A stretch of DNA of 5,349 bases from positions 1 to 5,349 of the forward strand of contig JBFKOL010000306.1 of NCBI GenBank assembly GCA_041628815.1, given 5' to 3'. Numbering within the stretch: the first letter of the stretch is position 1; each line of letters opens with the position of its first letter. The stretch comes from JBFKOL01 sp041628815. Its GTDB lineage: Bacteria > Bacteroidota > Bacteroidia > Chitinophagales > Saprospiraceae. Shown piece after piece: positions 1 to 5,349 of the stretch. The position numbers and the translations under genes were made by a program. The notes beneath the pieces were generated by a model that was not told where the DNA came from, did not search any database, and saw only the letters and a program-made list of their open reading frames with translations.

Positions 1-32
1 AGGTAGTTGCGTTCGGTACTCATATCAGACAT
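1..32 (-). CDS. Possible 5' end of a leftward gene, cut by the window edge
   Basis: Read leftward from an ATG at 32, the frame gives MSDMSTERNY and stays open to the window edge. A second in-frame ATG lies at 23. An in-frame TGA sits just upstream of the first ATG, so 32 is the first possible start in this frame. The placement, divergent from the hydrolase gene with a 35-nt gap, is sensible for a real gene. Ten codons are too few to identify a product or to prove coding. A competing rightward frame (from position 3, stop at 90-92) is also open here, so the call is tentative. Confidence 0.3.
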   Translation of the reverse strand, partial: MSDMSTERNY

Positions 33-67
33 AACAAGGTCATGCGATCAAAGTTTTATCTTGCGGC

Positions 68-745
68 ATGTCGATCTGTAATCATTCAATAAAGGTAAGC
101 CGCACTGCGCACTATTACACCTACGGAACACTGTCGAAGGAAACCAAGTACATATCCTTCGCACTCCACGGTTATGGTCAGTTAGCATCGAAAATGGTGA
201 AGAAATTCAAATTTCTAAACCCTCAAACGCATTATGTAGTGGCTCCTGAAGGACTCAATAGTTTTTATTGGCATGGCAACAACGAACCCGTGGCATGCTG
301 GATGACGCGAAAAGACCGTTACGACGAAATCAACGATTTCAACAGCTATCTCGACGAATTGTACCAGCGAACTGCGGCAAATGTAGACCAAAGCGTTGTG
401 AAGACAATTATGGGTTTTTCCCAGGGTTGTGCCACCATGTGGAGATGGATGCATGGCCGTCAACCGTCATTTGATGTCATGATCAATTGGGGAGGATGGA
501 TTCCGGAGGATATCAGTTATCTGCACCTGAGAAATTATCTCAGGGACCGTCAAATTCATGTTGTCTATGGTGACAGCGATGAATTTCTAACCGATAGTAT
601 CGTCGGGCAAATGAAAACTTTGATCAAAAGGAATCAGTTGAAGGCACAAACCCGTGTTTTTAAAGGCGGACACAGGATCCCTGCCGATGAGCTGGAAAAA
701 TTCTATGATGAACACATTTTGACTTATTCTCCGGGTACCCATTGA
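68..745 (+). CDS. Alpha/beta hydrolase, phospholipase/carboxylesterase-like
   Basis: A 225-residue protein with the layout of small single-domain serine esterases of the alpha/beta hydrolase fold. Visible elements in order are an HGYG oxyanion-type turn after the first core strand (34-37), the nucleophile elbow GFSQG (116-120, Ser118), a strand ending YGDSDEF with the likely acid at Asp171 (Asp169 possible), and the catalytic His202 in GGHR. It probably hydrolyses a carboxylic or thio-ester; the substrate cannot be read from sequence. No signal peptide or membrane segment is seen, so it is probably cytoplasmic. The ATG at 68 leaves a sensible N-terminal strand before the HGYG turn, and no Shine-Dalgarno sequence precedes it. 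Its last 22 nt overlap the 3' end of tilS on the other strand. The Trp- and Tyr-rich stretch between the oxyanion turn and the nucleophile (about 66-99) may shape the substrate pocket. The fold is secure; a dienelactone-hydrolase-like role is an alternative. Confidence 0.85.
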   Translation: MSICNHSIKVSRTAHYYTYGTLSKETKYISFALHGYGQLASKMVKKFKFLNPQTHYVVAPEGLNSFYWHGNNEPVACWMTRKDRYDEINDFNSYLDELYQRTAANVDQSVVKTIMGFSQGCATMWRWMHGRQPSFDVMINWGGWIPEDISYLHLRNYLRDRQIHVVYGDSDEFLTDSIVGQMKTLIKRNQLKAQTRVFKGGHRIPADELEKFYDEHILTYSPGTH

Positions 746-2049
746 ACAAGAAAGACATCTCTCGTACTTGCCGTGAGGCGTAATTTCTCGGAAAGACGAT
801 ATCCAATGATCCAAAATACGTCCTGTCCTTTGCAAAGAAGTGGCACGAGCTTTTTCTTGAAGACCGGTATTTTCTTTTCGATGAACCAGTCGCTCATCAT
901 TTTGTGTCGGCCATCCATCCCCAGGGGACAGATGCGATCACCTTTTCGCCAGGTTCTCAGGGTGAGCGGAAATCGGATGGACGCCCCATCGACAATTTCT
1001 ATGTACGGGTCCTTGCTAAAGGAAAAGTCATGGATTTTTTTGATGATGAGCGTATTACCCGCAGATGTCCTGTATATTCCGGGGCCGGGAATATGCAGAA
1101 ATTCTAAATCCATTTTTTCGCCATTGCGAATGTATAGATGGTCTCGGTCAAAATAGGCCGTATGGGTTGAAGAGGCGAATTGAGCCCCGCTTTCATGGGT
1201 ATCCAACATTTTTTTCACCTGGTCTTTTGAAAATCCATACAATTGAAGCCAATGGTGAAGCAAAGAGACGGCACCCGGAATCTGCCTGATTTCCGAAATT
1301 TGCCGAATGGCCAATCCTTCGGGGTTTTCTTCCATCCATTTCTCGGATTCAAGAGTGGCCAAATACTCGAGGAGCCTGAACTCATTCTGAAGCAGGAATG
1401 AGGACTCTGCCAGCGATCTTGTGGCAGCGGGAAATCGCTTTGTTAGTAGCGGCAGAACATCATTGCGTAAAAAGTTTCTGTTATACCTGGTTTCAAGGTT
1501 GGTGCTGTCCTGTCTAAAAGGTACCGTATTTTTGTAAGCATACCGCAAAATTTCCTCTTTCGACAAGGGTAATAGGGGGCGGCGATACTTGTCCCTGATG
1601 GGTGCTATAGCGGCAAGACCTTTGGATCCCGAGCCTCGCAGAGCGTTTATTAAGAAAGTTTCAGCAACGTCGTCGGAGTGATGTGCCAGACAGGTAAAGT
1701 CATAATTAAAACGCTCCATCACATCTTCGAAGAAGTGGTATCTCATGGTTCTCGCCTTCTCCTGAAGATTGCCTTTTTTCATTTCCCGGATGTCCTCTTC
1801 TGATGCCTTGAACATGTGAAAATCGATATTCTTTTTACTGCAGTAGGATTTGACCAATGAACAATCTTCATCAGAATCAACCCCCCTCAGGCGATAATTC
1901 AAGTGACATACACCCACTGAATAACCCAAGGTGCAGAGAACATCGAGCATAACCATCGAGTCCACACCTCCGCTAACGGCTGCCAAGAGGTGATGCCCTT
2001 TGGTAAAAAGCTGTTCTTTTTCGATAAATTTGCGGGTCTTGTGCAACAT
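724..2049 (-). CDS. tilS: tRNA(Ile)-lysidine synthetase TilS
   Basis: A 441-residue cytoplasmic enzyme that uses ATP and lysine to convert C34 of the CAU-anticodon tRNA-Ile to lysidine, so that it reads AUA and is charged with isoleucine. The N-type PP-loop is SGGVDS (26-31). Further family motifs are HLNYRLRG (49-56), HHSDDVAETFL (123-133), LRGSGSKGL (137-145), RRPLLPL (156-162), DSTN (181-184) and RNFLRNDVLP (191-200). The C-terminal TilS domain follows, with TWRKGDRICPLGM (366-378) and KMMSDWFIEKKIP (383-395). Length matches the family (E. coli about 430). The frame is open 52 codons further upstream to 2205, but that part is antisense to the neighbouring lipoprotein and unlike TilS. The ATG at 2049 places the PP-loop at the usual distance. 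The gene is divergent from the lipoprotein pair across 28 nt and overlaps the hydrolase gene by 22 nt at its 3' end. It is expected to be essential. Confidence 0.96.
   Translation of the reverse strand: MLHKTRKFIEKEQLFTKGHHLLAAVSGGVDSMVMLDVLCTLGYSVGVCHLNYRLRGVDSDEDCSLVKSYCSKKNIDFHMFKASEEDIREMKKGNLQEKARTMRYHFFEDVMERFNYDFTCLAHHSDDVAETFLINALRGSGSKGLAAIAPIRDKYRRPLLPLSKEEILRYAYKNTVPFRQDSTNLETRYNRNFLRNDVLPLLTKRFPAATRSLAESSFLLQNEFRLLEYLATLESEKWMEENPEGLAIRQISEIRQIPGAVSLLHHWLQLYGFSKDQVKKMLDTHESGAQFASSTHTAYFDRDHLYIRNGEKMDLEFLHIPGPGIYRTSAGNTLIIKKIHDFSFSKDPYIEIVDGASIRFPLTLRTWRKGDRICPLGMDGRHKMMSDWFIEKKIPVFKKKLVPLLCKGQDVFWIIGYRLSEKLRLTASTRDVFLVQWVPGE
1999..2032 (+). promoter_or_regulatory. Candidate Bacteroidota-type promoter for the lipoprotein pair
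   Basis: TTTG at 1999-2002 and TAAATTTG at 2025-2032 match the -33 (TTTG) and -7 (TAnnTTTG) elements described for the Bacteroidota primary sigma factor, with 22 nt between them. Transcription would begin near 2036-2040, giving a leader of about 40 nt before the ATG at 2078. The whole site lies inside the 5' coding end of tilS on the opposite strand. It is a pattern match in A/T-rich DNA with no experimental support. Confidence 0.4.
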
Positions 2050-2060
2050 TTGTTCACATT

Positions 2061-2068
2061 CAAAACTA
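2061..2068 (-). promoter_or_regulatory. Candidate -7 element for tilS
   Basis: On the minus strand these bases read TAGTTTTG, a full match to the Bacteroidota -7 element TAnnTTTG. It lies in the 28-nt gap between the two divergent start codons, 11 nt before the tilS ATG, so the transcript would have a very short leader or nearly none. No TTG-type -33 element is visible at 19-23 nt upstream, which weakens the call. Confidence 0.28.
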
Positions 2069-2077
2069 CATAAAGAA

Positions 2078-2626
2078 ATGAGTAAAGTTAGCTGTGCACT
2101 CCTTCTTGTAGCAATGATATTTGCCACAGGCTGTAAAGAACAATCTTCTTCAGCCGGGGCGGACGTTCGGGATGAAGAAGCCTTGTCTTCTCCATTTGCA
2201 GTCACCTTAGGTGGAAACTACCTTTCTGTCGATGCCATCAGAAACCAGGCCAAAGCCTTGATTGATGACAGAATTTCTAAGGATAACGATCCTCAGGCGA
2301 GCATTACCTTTGCCTACTGGTACCCGGAGTTTGTATTTAACAAGACCATGTCAGCAGTCGATCAATACCAAGGTTTTTGGATAAAATTCGAAGATGACTT
2401 TTCTTATCGATATGGTAAGGATGGTAAAACTTTTGGAAGCGGGCGGTACCACTACCGGCTTTCAGATGGCATTTTGGCCATGGTGGATGACAACGCGGAG
2501 ATAGAACCCAAATTCTGGAAGGTACAGCACAATGGAAAGGCTATGGCACTTATCGGCGAACATGATTTGGGTATCAACAATGGAATGCAAATCAAGCTGT
2601 TGTCTCTGGACCAGGCTCCCATGTAA
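2078..2626 (+). CDS. Lipoprotein of unknown function, first of a paralogous pair
   Basis: A 182-residue predicted lipoprotein. The start at 2078 gives a short lipoprotein signal: MSK, a hydrophobic stretch (about 6-16), then ATGC with the lipidated Cys19. The in-frame ATG at 2000 would put 26 polar residues ahead of the signal and lies antisense to tilS, so it is rejected. After a Ser- and acid-rich linker (20-40) comes a possible helix with IRNQAKALIDDRI (54-66), then a W- and Y-rich region likely to be beta strands (78-182), including FWIKFEDDFSYRYG (100-113), FWKVQ (146-150) and GINNGMQIK (165-173). The downstream gene encodes a diverged copy with the same order of motifs. I do not recognise a named family; a small lipocalin-like barrel is a guess. 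It probably sits anchored in the cell envelope. Few acidic residues follow Cys19 (K, E, Q, S, S), so a surface-export signal is not clear. It is co-transcribed with the next gene, 12 nt away. Confidence 0.82.
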   Translation: MSKVSCALLLVAMIFATGCKEQSSSAGADVRDEEALSSPFAVTLGGNYLSVDAIRNQAKALIDDRISKDNDPQASITFAYWYPEFVFNKTMSAVDQYQGFWIKFEDDFSYRYGKDGKTFGSGRYHYRLSDGILAMVDDNAEIEPKFWKVQHNGKAMALIGEHDLGINNGMQIKLLSLDQAPM

Positions 2627-2638
2627 AATCATTTGAAT

Positions 2639-3163
2639 ATGAAAATTCTACTAATTGCTATTACCTCAGTGGCCATGTTTTCTTCCTGTAAGTCCGTGGA
2701 TGTAGGTTCAGGGTCGTTTCACCCGGTGAGCATACAAAAAGATCTTACCAGTATGGAATTACAGGATATCCGGTCCAATGTCAAACGGCAGATAGAGTTC
2801 CGTATAACGAACCAGCCGCGCGATGTACAGCTTATATCCAACGACTGGTGGAAAATAGAAGGCTATTACAATGCCGGTGAGGTGATCAGTGCCGTGAACG
2901 ACGACTTTTGGATGAAGGTGGAAAACGATCATACTTATAAGCTTGGGAGTCAGTCGACTGTCAGCGAAATCGGAATATGCCATTATGACGATGAAAAAGG
3001 ATCACTTCTGCTTCTGCCGAATGACGAATCGCTCCAACCCAAAATATGGAGGGTGCAATTGTCAGGTGATCAATTTGTACTCTTCGGAACGCAAGAATAT
3101 GGCATCAACAATGGCATGCAGATCAAGTTCATACTCCTCGGAAGAAACCCTCTGGCCAATTAA
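2639..3163 (+). CDS. Lipoprotein of unknown function, second of a paralogous pair
   Basis: A 174-residue predicted lipoprotein when started at the ATG at 2639; a TTG two codons earlier (2633) is a weaker choice. The signal is MKILLIAITSVAMFSSC, with the lipidated residue Cys17. The mature part matches the upstream gene in order: IRSNVKRQIEFRI (44-56) aligns without gaps to IRNQAKALIDDRI, ISAVNDDFWMKVENDHTYKLG (83-103) aligns to the FWIKFEDD region, KIWRVQ (135-140) to KFWKVQ, and GINNGMQIK (155-163) is identical. Function is unknown. The shared Trp and Gly positions suggest the same beta-rich fold and perhaps a common ligand or a heteromeric pair, which is inference. The gene begins 12 nt after the first paralogue, so they form an operon. 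Its TAA stop overlaps the mltG stop on the other strand in TTAA (3160-3163), and no intrinsic terminator follows. Confidence 0.82.
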   Translation: MKILLIAITSVAMFSSCKSVDVGSGSFHPVSIQKDLTSMELQDIRSNVKRQIEFRITNQPRDVQLISNDWWKIEGYYNAGEVISAVNDDFWMKVENDHTYKLGSQSTVSEIGICHYDDEKGSLLLLPNDESLQPKIWRVQLSGDQFVLFGTQEYGINNGMQIKFILLGRNPLAN

Positions 3164-4191
3164 GATTTGATTTTTTGATTGTCGAGCCAATTGCGATATA
3201 CCCTGGCATTTCTTTCGTGTTCCCGGTTGGTTTTTGCAAAAAGATGTTCACCCGAGTATCCGGGTTTGGCGCAGAAGAAAAGGAAGTCGTGATCTTCAGC
3301 GTTCAATACTGCGTCTATGGACGAAATTGAAGGCATGCAGATGGGGCCGGGAGGGAGTCCCGCATTTTTATAGGTATTGTATGGGCTGTCAATCTCAAGG
3401 TGTCTATTCAAGACTCTTCGAATGTCAAAATCGCCTACGGCAAACACCACAGTTGGATCTGCCTGGAGGGGTATGCCCCTTTCAAGCCTGTTGAGGTAGA
3501 CTCCTGCTATCGTTGGCCGTTCAGTATGAATGTTGGACTCCTTTTCCACGATAGAGGCAAGGGTGGAGCATTCAAAAGGAGTTATGGAGAGTCGATCACA
3601 TTTCTGTTTTCGGCCGTTTGCGTTCCAAAACTTTTCGTGTTCGGTGATGAAACGATCTGCAATTTGACGTGGCGTGGCGGTCCAGAACATTTCATAGCTG
3701 TTGGGAATGATCAATGCGATGAGCTGTTCGCTGGCTGCGCCTGTCTTTTTTGAAGTTTCTTCGCTCTCAAAAGCACTTTGGATGGCCAGTGAGTCAGCTT
3801 CAAGCTGAAGGCTCAGAACGCGATAAATATCGGCCATTGTCCTGCCTGTCGATATCGTGACCATCAATGGATTTTGGTCGCTGATGCGTAGTTTCTGGAG
3901 GATTTGCCTGTTGGACATACCTGGGTGAATGACATAGCGACCGTGGAAGGTCCTGTTTTCGCGGCTCTTCATCAACTTCGCCGTCCAGTCGAAAGAAGTG
4001 TAATTTTCCAGTACAGTGTTCGATAAAAGGGTGTCTTTCAATGCATCATAAGATGTTTCCCTGGGAAGATAGATGACTACCTCTTCGTTCAACGCTGTAT
4101 TGGCTGTGTAAATCCAGGAATACAATTGATAGGCGCCCAATAAGCCCAGAACCAATAGGATTATCACAGCACCAACGGCCTTCCTCCGCAT
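3160..4191 (-). CDS. mltG: Endolytic murein transglycosylase MltG (YceG-like)
   Basis: A 343-residue inner-membrane enzyme that cleaves nascent peptidoglycan glycan strands and is thought to act as a terminator of strand growth. A basic MRRK start is followed by one membrane segment (about 6-24), and the rest faces the periplasm. A LysM-like part carries FHGRYVIHPGMSNRQILQKL (82-101). The catalytic YceG domain shows IPNSYEMFW (162-170), ASIVEKES (212-219) containing the expected catalytic glutamate, QADPTVVFAVG (243-253), SPYNTY (269-274), and GLPPGPICMPSISSIDAVLN (278-297). Length agrees with the family (E. coli about 340). The ATG lies 2 nt after the panB stop, so translation is probably coupled to panB. 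Its stop overlaps that of the second lipoprotein gene. No missing motif or frameshift is seen. Confidence 0.95.
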   Translation of the reverse strand: MRRKAVGAVIILLVLGLLGAYQLYSWIYTANTALNEEVVIYLPRETSYDALKDTLLSNTVLENYTSFDWTAKLMKSRENRTFHGRYVIHPGMSNRQILQKLRISDQNPLMVTISTGRTMADIYRVLSLQLEADSLAIQSAFESEETSKKTGAASEQLIALIIPNSYEMFWTATPRQIADRFITEHEKFWNANGRKQKCDRLSITPFECSTLASIVEKESNIHTERPTIAGVYLNRLERGIPLQADPTVVFAVGDFDIRRVLNRHLEIDSPYNTYKNAGLPPGPICMPSISSIDAVLNAEDHDFLFFCAKPGYSGEHLFAKTNREHERNARVYRNWLDNQKIKS

Positions 4192-4193
4192 GG

Positions 4194-5012
4194 TTAATAT
4201 TGTTCTTTTTCGTTGGGGAAATCTCCTTTCTTTACATCTATCATATACGATTGTGCAGCTTCCTTGATAGCGCCATATAGTTCAAGGTATCTTCTCAAGA
4301 AGCGTGGCTTAAAGTCTTTTGTAATGCCTAACATGTCGTGTGTCACCAGAACCTGACCATCGGTGTGCGGTCCCGCACCAATCCCTATGGTAGGAATCGA
4401 AATGCTTTTCGTGACTTTTTTGGCAAGAGCAGCGGGGATTTTTTCCAGAACGAGACCAAAACATCCGCATTCGTCAAGAAGTGTGGCGTCCTGGACCAAT
4501 TTGTCTGCTTCATCTTCTTCCTTGGCTCTAACTGTGTAGGTTCCAAACTTATAGATGGATTGAGGTGTTAACCCCAGGTGACCCATAACAGGAATTCCAG
4601 CCGACAGAATTCGCACAACAGATTCCTTGATTTCGGCGCCACCTTCCAATTTGACAGCATGTGCTCCGGATTCTTTCATGATCCTGATGGCAGAATCGAG
4701 GGCATTCTTTGAATTACCCTGGTAAGCTCCAAATGGGAGGTCTACCACGACCAACGCCCTTTTAACCGCCCTGATTACCGACTGTGCATGATAGATCATC
4801 TGGTCGAGGGTGATGGGCAGGGTGGTCTCGTGCCCAGCCATGACATTGGAGGCACTATCCCCAACCAATAAAACCTCTATTCCTGCTTCATCAAGGATGC
4901 GCGCCATGGAATAGTCGTAGGCTGTAAGCATTGATATTTTCTCACCCTGTTCTTTCATGTTACTGAGGACATGGGTGGTGATGCGTTTTACTTCGAGTGT
5001 GGCAGCAGACAT
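4194..5012 (-). CDS. panB: 3-methyl-2-oxobutanoate hydroxymethyltransferase PanB
   Basis: A 272-residue cytoplasmic enzyme that transfers a hydroxymethyl group from 5,10-methylene-tetrahydrofolate to alpha-ketoisovalerate, giving ketopantoate, the first committed step to pantothenate and CoA. Motifs on the TIM-barrel scaffold are MLTAYDYSMA (28-37), VGDSASNVM (50-58, metal-binding Asp52), VVVDLPFGAYQ (88-98, Asp91), AVKLEGG (119-125, Lys121 and Glu123), MGHLGLTPQ (143-151), FGLVLEKIP (185-193, likely catalytic Glu190) and IPTIGIGAG (206-214). The frame is open to 5060, but the 16 extra residues are unlike PanB; the ATG at 5012 gives the typical N-terminus ending in the KISMLTAYD region. Length fits the family (about 260-280). 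It is the first gene of an operon with mltG, divergent from dnaK. No panC or panD is in view. Confidence 0.97.
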   Translation of the reverse strand: MSAATLEVKRITTHVLSNMKEQGEKISMLTAYDYSMARILDEAGIEVLLVGDSASNVMAGHETTLPITLDQMIYHAQSVIRAVKRALVVVDLPFGAYQGNSKNALDSAIRIMKESGAHAVKLEGGAEIKESVVRILSAGIPVMGHLGLTPQSIYKFGTYTVRAKEEDEADKLVQDATLLDECGCFGLVLEKIPAALAKKVTKSISIPTIGIGAGPHTDGQVLVTHDMLGITKDFKPRFLRRYLELYGAIKEAAQSYMIDVKKGDFPNEKEQY

Positions 5013-5057
5013 GATCTCTGAATTTTGAAAGGAACAAATTAAAGCATTTTTTAAACA

Positions 5058-5089
5058 CACCTGGATACGAGGTTTTCAGCCCCCAGGTG
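5058..5089. repeat. Inverted repeat, 7-bp stem with 18-nt loop
   Basis: CACCTGG (5058-5064) and CCAGGTG (5083-5089) are perfect inverse complements around an 18-nt spacer. The T tract expected of an intrinsic terminator is absent on both sides. It lies about 46 nt upstream of the panB start, so it could be an operator or may be chance. Confidence 0.3.
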
Positions 5090-5225
5090 GTTTTGGGAAG
5101 TATCCTTGGTCGTGTTCAAATGGCGTCAAAATTTCAATGCAGATGAGACATGCTGACTTTTTGTCATACAAATGGCAGGTTTCGGCCCCCATATTCTGCC
5201 AAATAAGGAACAGCGCTCGGTTGGC

Positions 5226-5255
5226 ATATTCATTGACGCCTTTTAGATATTCGTT
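5226..5255 (+). repeat. Direct repeat ATATTCRTT upstream of dnaK
   Basis: ATATTCATT (5226-5234) and ATATTCGTT (5247-5255) are 9-mers with one mismatch, with start points 21 nt apart, close to two helical turns. They end 19 nt before the dnaK start. The phasing would suit a protein bound to one face of the helix, but chance in A/T-rich DNA is a real alternative. Confidence 0.28.
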
Positions 5256-5274
5256 CAAAAGAAAATTATATCAA

Positions 5275-5349
5275 ATGGGTAAAATTATAGGAATAGATCT
5301 TGGTACGACCAATTCGTGCGTGGCCGTAATGGAGGGCAAGGAGCCGGTG
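5275..5349 (+). CDS. dnaK: Molecular chaperone DnaK (Hsp70), N-terminal 25 residues only
   Basis: The first 25 codons of the Hsp70 chaperone, cut by the window edge. The sequence MGKIIGIDLGTTNSCVAVME is the canonical DnaK N-terminus and contains the phosphate-1 ATP-binding motif GIDLGTTNSCV (6-16) of the actin-like ATPase domain. DnaK binds exposed hydrophobic segments and cycles with DnaJ and GrpE in the cytoplasm. The ATG at 5275 is chosen because DnaK proteins begin exactly here; it is preceded by an A/T-rich leader without a Shine-Dalgarno sequence, as is usual in Bacteroidota. The frame stays open upstream with ATGs at 5137 and 5143, which would add 46 or 44 residues foreign to DnaK. It is divergent from panB. 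Confidence 0.97.
   Translation, partial: MGKIIGIDLGTTNSCVAVMEGKEPV

Larger units (their letters stand above)
5013..5274. other. Divergent intergenic region between panB and dnaK
   Basis: These 262 nt must carry the promoters of the panB-mltG operon and of dnaK. No CIRCE-type repeat (TTAGCACTC...GAGTGCTAA) is present, so HrcA control of dnaK is not supported here. For panB, a minus-strand TTAATTTG at 5035-5042 is one base off the -7 consensus and lies about 20 nt before the start, but no -33 partner is seen. For dnaK, TTGGCA at 5221-5226 followed after 17 nt by TAGATATT (5244-5251) is a weak promoter-like pair. One inverted and one direct repeat are listed separately. The plus frame of dnaK is open throughout from 5029, and a 60-codon minus frame with a TTG start (5258-5076) is also open; neither resembles a known protein to me. 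Confidence 0.55.

Noticed and set aside
733..740. GGGTACCC palindrome near the tilS/hydrolase stops as a terminator
   Set aside because: It is an 8-bp self-palindrome without a loop and without a following T tract.
773..1289. Plus-strand open frames within tilS
   Set aside because: They are shadows of tilS on the opposite strand, with no motifs and with tilS fully conserved across the region.
2000..2077. 26-codon upstream extension of the first lipoprotein
   Set aside because: It lies antisense to tilS and would place polar residues before a clear lipoprotein signal peptide that starts at 2078.
2050..2205. 52-codon N-terminal extension of tilS to an ATG at 2205
   Set aside because: It is antisense to the first lipoprotein's signal and linker, shows no TilS similarity, and the ATG at 2049 places the PP-loop normally.
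3164..3180. T-rich run after the second lipoprotein gene as an intrinsic terminator
   Set aside because: No stable GC-rich hairpin precedes the T run, and the bases are coding for the mltG C-terminus.
3234..3753. Plus-strand open frames within mltG
   Set aside because: They overlap the conserved catalytic part of mltG on the other strand and have no protein-like features.
5013..5060. 16-codon extension of panB
   Set aside because: The residues do not resemble PanB and the 5012 start gives a normal family N-terminus and length.
5076..5258. 60-codon minus-strand frame with a TTG start in the panB-dnaK gap
   Set aside because: It has a weak start codon, no recognisable protein features and no supporting ribosome-binding site; it is probably a chance open frame.

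Overview
The window looks like a chromosomal core segment from a member of the Bacteroidota, possibly of the Cytophagales type. The grounds are the near absence of Shine-Dalgarno sequences, A-rich leaders before start codons, octamers matching the Bacteroidota -7 promoter element TAnnTTTG, two short lipoproteins of a kind I do not recognise outside this group, and the character of the TilS, MltG, PanB and DnaK proteins. No rRNA, tRNA, CRISPR array, insertion sequence or phage gene is visible.

Layout from left to right. Positions 1-67 hold the possible start of a leftward gene and a short gap. A rightward alpha/beta hydrolase (68-745) runs into the 3' end of leftward tilS (724-2049), and the two coding regions overlap by 22 nt. 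The tilS start codon faces a rightward pair of lipoprotein genes (2078-2626 and 2639-3163) across only 28 nt. The second lipoprotein gene converges on mltG, and their two TAA stops share the palindrome TTAA at 3160-3163. Leftward panB (5012-4194) and mltG (4191-3160) form an operon with 2 nt between them. A 262-nt gap separates panB from the start of rightward dnaK (5275 to the window edge).

Functionally this is mostly housekeeping: decoding of AUA codons (TilS), pantothenate and CoA synthesis (PanB), termination of glycan-strand growth (MltG) and protein folding (DnaK). The hydrolase is a soluble serine esterase of unknown substrate. The least understood part is the lipoprotein pair. The two proteins are diverged paralogues of each other, sharing a W-rich beta-type core and a C-terminal GINNGMQIK motif, and they probably arose by tandem duplication.

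The arrangement is very compact. Both convergent pairs overlap, there is no recognisable intrinsic terminator, and the tilS/lipoprotein promoters must lie partly inside the opposing genes. I see no new defence or mobile system. The points worth a second look are the lipoprotein pair, the 28-nt divergent junction, the antisense 3' overlaps, and an open in-frame extension upstream of dnaK that could mislead start calling.
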